Assembly: GCF_051622035.1 (NCBI RefSeq)
Contig: NC_135360.1
Location: 30,955,206 to 31,019,205 of the forward strand
DNA length: 64,000 bases
Direction: 5' to 3'
Origin: Arctopsyche grandis
Taxonomy: Eukaryota > Arthropoda > Insecta > Trichoptera > Hydropsychidae
The position numbers and the translations under genes are program-made. This document shows positions 59,903-64,000 of this stretch, one piece after another. Within the stretch, counting starts at the first letter, position 1. The number at the start of each line of letters is the position of its first letter. Below the pieces are notes generated by a model, which saw nothing but the letters and a program-made list of their open reading frames with translations, searched no databases and was not told the origin of the DNA.

Positions 59903-60410
59903 TCACTATGTACTAGAATCCTCGGTCGGGTGAAAGTTCAACATAAATGTATAAAAAACCTTAAAAAAGTTTTCGTATTTAAAATTTTATGGTCTACGGT
60001 CAAAGTTAGAGTACTACGAAGTAGCAGAAAAAGAATATTTAATTTTAATTTTTAATGAATGCGTTACAATTCGAACGTTGAAAATCTAAAATAAATTGTT
60101 TTAATTTTAATAAAATTTATTTGTAAATAAAAATGAGCAATATAAAAAGCTTCTACTTGAAGTTTAACTTCAAATATTAAAAATGTAAAATGGAAACGGT
60201 AGAAATATAAGACACGAATAGAAAGGGTTTCCTTTTAAGGAATTTAATCTTAAGTGGTGTAGTGCAAACGGGGTCAGAATAATTGGTCAGTTTTCGTAAA
60301 TAAATAATGAAACTTAACCACTTGTTTCCCAATGCTACCAAGTGTTTCCACATTACATACTCTAGACTTACATCCCCTATATTGCGTAATTTTCTCATCA
60401 ATACTAATTA
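59903..60410. other. AT-rich stretch
   Basis: Nothing recognised before the LINE remnant. Confidence 0.4.
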
Positions 60411-60414
60411 ATTA

Positions 60415-61165
60415 CTTAGGGTTGATCGTGTGAGCGATTTTGGGGTTTTACTTGATAGTAAATTATCTTTCTGTTTTCATATTGATTTAATAATAAGCAA
60501 GGCATATACATAGCAATGTGGGTTTAATTTTTAAACTATCGAAGCCCTTAATATCCAATAGTAATGTTGCTTAGCGCTTAAATTCACTTATAAGAAGTCA
60601 TCTAGAATTTGTTAATACTGTTTGGAATCCTTTCTATCGAGTATATATTAATAATTTAGAACGCATAGATAAAAAAAACTCCATTCCTACTGCAATTCCA
60701 GATTTATTCAGAATGATTGTTTTATTTTTTTTCAATCCGGGAGGAAAATTTTTGATTTACATATGTTTTTTGCTTAAGCTTTTGAATTATATAATTGATA
60801 GTCTTTATTTATTAAGATCCTATTCCAATGTTCAATTATATCCCTCCACAATTCTTCATTATTTGCCATTAATTCCTATTCTAACAAATATTCCTGTAAT
60901 TATTTTTTATATAGATCTTGATCTTCTTTAAACAATATTCCCCCCCTTATTATTCATTTTGTTGATCCTTTTATTGCTTTAAATTTCGATTGTTTGATCA
61001 TTTTTTTAGCAATACGTTTGTAAATATATCCCATATCTACCAATATTTAACGATGTTTTCTTTTTTAATTTTTTCTAATGTTATAACTAATGTTCAAAAA
61101 ATTTTTTGGTGTCAATATTATAAACGTTTTAATGCTGTTTTTTTTAAATAAATAAAATAAAATAA
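60415..61165 (+). mobile_element. Decayed LINE (same lineage as 3493-4237)
   Basis: With stops and frameshifts it reads VSDFGVLLDSKLSFCFHID and SKAY, then SLIRSHLEFVNTVWNPFY and INNLERIDKK. These are the RT thumb and C-terminal blocks of Jockey/CR1-type LINEs ('v.DLGv.lD.kLsF..Hi', 'vRs.LEy.s.vWnP', 'lE.iQ.k'). IIDSLYLL and later blocks continue to a 3'UTR ending AAATAAATAAAATAAAATAA. Confidence 0.8.
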
Positions 61166-61527
61166 AACTTGTACTGAATTAGGTATTTAAAACATTTTAA
61201 TCAAAATCACTTTACTTGAAGAAAATATCCAATTTCAAATTAGGTTAAAAGAAATGTGCCAATTTAATACATTTTAATAGGTTCCATAATTATCGTTAAT
61301 GAATATGTACATATTATACAATAATTAGCTCATTGTCGCAAGAAAACAATTTCCGTATTATGTTCATACATATCTTGTAAATTAATGAATCAAAACAAAA
61401 ACTTTAAATATAAATAGTCAAATCGCTCGGCGTTGCTCGGAATGGTAAAAGTTGAAATACAATTTAAAATAACAAACATTTATCTTAGATAGATTTAATA
61501 ATTCGAAGTATTTCTAGCTTTCTATAT

Positions 61528-61835
61528 CATTTGTTATGATTCGCATTTCAAACACACATATTACATAAACACAATCTGCTTTAGGTTATCGAATTTGGAG
61601 AGTCTTTAATTAATATTATGTATTAGATGTATTGTGAGGATTTATAAGAATTGTAAATAGGTTTTTGAACTCTTTTTCCTTTTATGCTGTACATTAAAAT
61701 TAGAATAATTTAATAATATGATTACTGACAAAATTAAATTAAAATTGTAAAATAGAAAATGATCAGTAGATCAGTAGCTATTAAAATAGATATATGATGT
61801 ATTGTGTACATAATTTAGTAATAATAAAAACCTTT
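61528..61835 (+). repeat. Dispersed repeat family F, second copy
   Basis: Nearly identical to 39758-40060 over about 300 bases, on the same strand, which suggests recent spread. No ORF, and no TIR or duplication recognised. Confidence 0.8.
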
Positions 61836-61839
61836 TCAA

Positions 61840-62445
61840 ACAACCATTCATAGCTTTTGCATTCAAAATCTACGAAGCTACTTAAAATAATCGATAATGT
61901 GACCGGTTGACGAACTCCAAAATCCATTCTCGTCTACCACAACTAGCCAAACCTACAGAAGCTCGTACTTTCTATGTAGCACACGAATAGAATCATCATA
62001 ATTTACCGAGATTTGTGTCGATTCGATATTCGAGAAGTATTCGATCCGATTTTATATCTCGCCATTATTCTAAGTGTTTTGCAGCGGATGCACATTTTTC
62101 ACAATGAACCCAGGCACACACATACATATGTACATACATATATACAAGGAGAATTTTCATTTGTGCATTGCGCCATTGCATTGTCCCGATGCGGCACGAA
62201 ATGTAGCGTGATGATGACGATTCTGAACAAATTGCGAAATTATACGGTCGCAATCAAGAGTGCATTTTGAAAATGATACTATCAATTGTTATTATCTTTT
62301 TATTTGGTTTTGAAAGGGCGGGAAATAAATACATGCATACATTCATATAATACTTGGTATAATTTATCACGATATTTTTAAATTCTACTGCTTGTATTAT
62401 ATATAGTTTTTGGAATAACTTCAAGATCTCAATAAAGTCATGCAT
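61840..62445. other. Single-copy stretch
   Basis: A frame at 62013-62270 has no domain. Nothing else recognised. Confidence 0.4.
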
Positions 62446-62450
62446 ACATT

Positions 62451-62864
62451 TTATGACAGGAAGACCCCAATGTGCCTTCCTGGACAATTAATTACAAACA
62501 ATGCAGCATTTTATTACTACATAAATCACCGTATTTCCAGAAGCTGAAGAACACGAAATAACAATGAATGAATTAATTAATTACATAATTAATCCATTGA
62601 GACATCTATGGATTTAGATTTGGTACATAATTTTTATAAATTGTACACACAATAAATACAGAAGATTTGTGACAACAGGAAAGATGATTTTTGCCAATTT
62701 TGAGGAGCCGTTTCAACAATGATCAGATAAAATTGGCAAACTCTGATAAGAAACGATCTATTTCGCGTCAAAAATACACCCAAATCTAACCAGCAGTATG
62801 GCGGATCGAACCCACTGATCACTTGGTGCTAAACATACACGCTACCACTAAGCCATACTGCTGG
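62451..62864 (-). mobile_element. SINE type C, full length (reference copy)
   Basis: On the minus strand the head begins CCAGCAGTATGGCTTAGTGG with an A box and B box (GGGTTCGATCC), and closes with a perfect 13-bp complement of its start (62790-62802 against 62852-62864). The shared central domain, the ATTAATTAATT body and the tail (CCAGGAAGGCACATTGGGGT) follow. Confidence 0.88.
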
Positions 62865-62875
62865 CATGTATACAT

Positions 62876-63290
62876 AGCCAGCAGCGTGGCTTGGTGGTTG
62901 CGTTGATACTAAGCACCGAAAGGTTCGGTCCTGTGAGCTGACCTCGATTGACAAAAATTTATCCTCAGTATGATCTTAAATTCTGCTCGTCAGACTTGGA
63001 TATTTGTGACTCCAAGTCGATCGTTTCTTATCAGAGTTTGCCAATTTATCTAATTTCATTGTTGAAGCGGTTCCTCCATCAAATTGGCAAAAAACCATCA
63101 TATCCACTATGTCACCACTATTTGAATATGATTTTAAAAATTAATTATCTATAATATAGATGTCTCGCTAATTCCTATATACATATAGTATTTGTATTAT
63201 GCTTATATGTCTGGTCACATTGTAACGCGTTAGAGTATTCTGTAATGTCACTGTGGTAAAATATGTAAATAAATACATAAATTAATAAAT
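62876..63290 (+). mobile_element. SINE type D, full length, head-to-head with the type C copy
   Basis: Head TAGCCAGCAGCGTGGCTTGG with a diverged B box (GGTTCGGTCC), a linker (GAGCTGACCTCGATTGA), the shared central domain (CCAAGTCGATCGTTTC, GTTTGCCAATTTATC, GTTGAAGCGGTTCC), then body and a LINE-lineage-2-like tail (TGTAACGCGTTAGAG, CTGTAATGTCACTGTGG) and (AAAT)n. It lies 11 bases from the head of the type C copy on the other strand. Confidence 0.82.
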
Positions 63291-63299
63291 AATACATAC

Positions 63300-64000
63300 A
63301 TACATATGTATATAGAATTGGCAAGTTGTGACTATTGATGATTGATTTTTAGTGAGGTCAGGATTATAATTTTGAGTCAAACTTTAAGCTGCGAGTCTCA
63401 GTATTTAATGCTTTGAAAAAGCAATTAGTGTGTTGCTCGAGAAAATTAATGTTCTAGTCGTATTTTATTTCTCAGCGAGCATTGCCATCTTGGAACTAAT
63501 TAAAGGATTAAATATTCAATGGAAAATTATCGTGGCGAGGAAGTGAGATTGCGAATTTCCTCAGCCACCGGTAAGGCAAATATTTTATTCATGACCCTGA
63601 ATTGTATTTATGCATACCTATACCGCACAGACCAAGAGACGGATTACAAAACGAACCGGTAGAATTTTTTGCTCGTTTGGTTAACTTGCTTAAACTATTT
63701 TGGCCAACGTGCATCCCAGTAACTTTTAATGGGGCCAGTTTGATAATTGTTTCCGGATGGAAACATTCACTTTGGATTAGGTAAATTAGTTTATATTTAA
63801 AAAATACTGTTATATACAGAGTGAGGCGGAAACAATAAGATAATATGTAACTTGAACAAAAACACTTTAATTGATTGTTAAATTAAATCAAACTAATCAG
63901 GGTAGCATTGTACTACAATAATGATAATGTCATTTAGATGAGTTCAATCAAATATCAAGATATTATCCGTTATTTTCAGAAATTTTGAAAAAGTAAAAAC
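63300..64000. other. Single-copy stretch to window end
   Basis: No exon is certain. TATACAGAGTGAGGCGGAAA at 63813 resembles a DNA-transposon terminus whose other end would be outside the window. ATTTCCTCAGCCACCG|GTAAGGC near 63560-63575 has a donor-like site but no convincing reading frame. Confidence 0.35.

Noticed and set aside
63540..63784. A further eag exon ending at a GTAAGGC donor
   Set aside because: The reading MENYRGEEVRLRISSATG does not match the Eag PAS region, and the acceptor side is weak.

Overview
The window is nuclear DNA from an insect. It is AT-rich, intron-rich and full of transposons. The order (beetle, moth, fly, sawfly and so on) cannot be settled from the sequence. 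There is no bacterial-style gene layout, and most open frames are chance frames or run through (TA)n microsatellites. Only two host genes can be supported.

Gene 1 is the first coding exon of the voltage-gated potassium channel ether-a-go-go (eag), at 10921-10999 on the + strand. It has a likely 3' splice site at 10858, a GC-rich leader with a 10-codon upstream ORF, and a perfect 5' splice site at 11000. I did not find the next eag exon, so most of the window (11000-64000) is probably eag intron 1, more than 53 kb long.

Gene 2 lies on the opposite strand inside that intron. It is a complete three-exon gene (coding parts 26276-26183, 20469-20346 and 19210-19096) for a 110-residue secreted single-domain von Willebrand factor C (SVWC, Vago-type) protein. 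It has a TATA box, an Inr, consensus splice sites and poly(A) signals. This family is tied to antiviral and immune signalling in insects.

Transposons fill much of the rest. Five hAT-type elements can be bounded by 8-bp target duplications (8161-9929, 11295-12217, 23920-24435, 30184-30801, 56621-57478). There is a 766-bp Tc1-like element keeping an open frame only for the DNA-binding half of the transposase (8886-9651), and a 608-bp element with inverted arrays of a 21-bp repeat (59293-59900). Other elements are a 586-bp element with perfect 26-bp inverted ends (27471-28056), three solo-LTR-like repeats, and decayed LINE ends of at least three lineages. A pair of ~470-bp inverted repeats starts at TTAA sites (43371 and 48644).

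About 20 copies or fragments of tRNA-derived SINEs fall into four modular types (called A-D here). They have different tRNA-like heads and different LINE-like tails but one shared central domain, and several heads are enclosed by a CCAGCAG/CTGCTGG stem. Nested insertions let the order of events be read in several places: LINE in SINE, SINE in SINE, LTR and Tc1 in hAT, LINE tail in hAT.

Between the repeats are single-copy, CpG-richer islands (about 4.5, 7.4, 21, 23.4, 26.4, 32.4, 35, 39, 44.2, 47, 49.7, 53.5, 56.4 and 58.9 kb). They are not convincingly coding and may hold regulatory DNA of eag.
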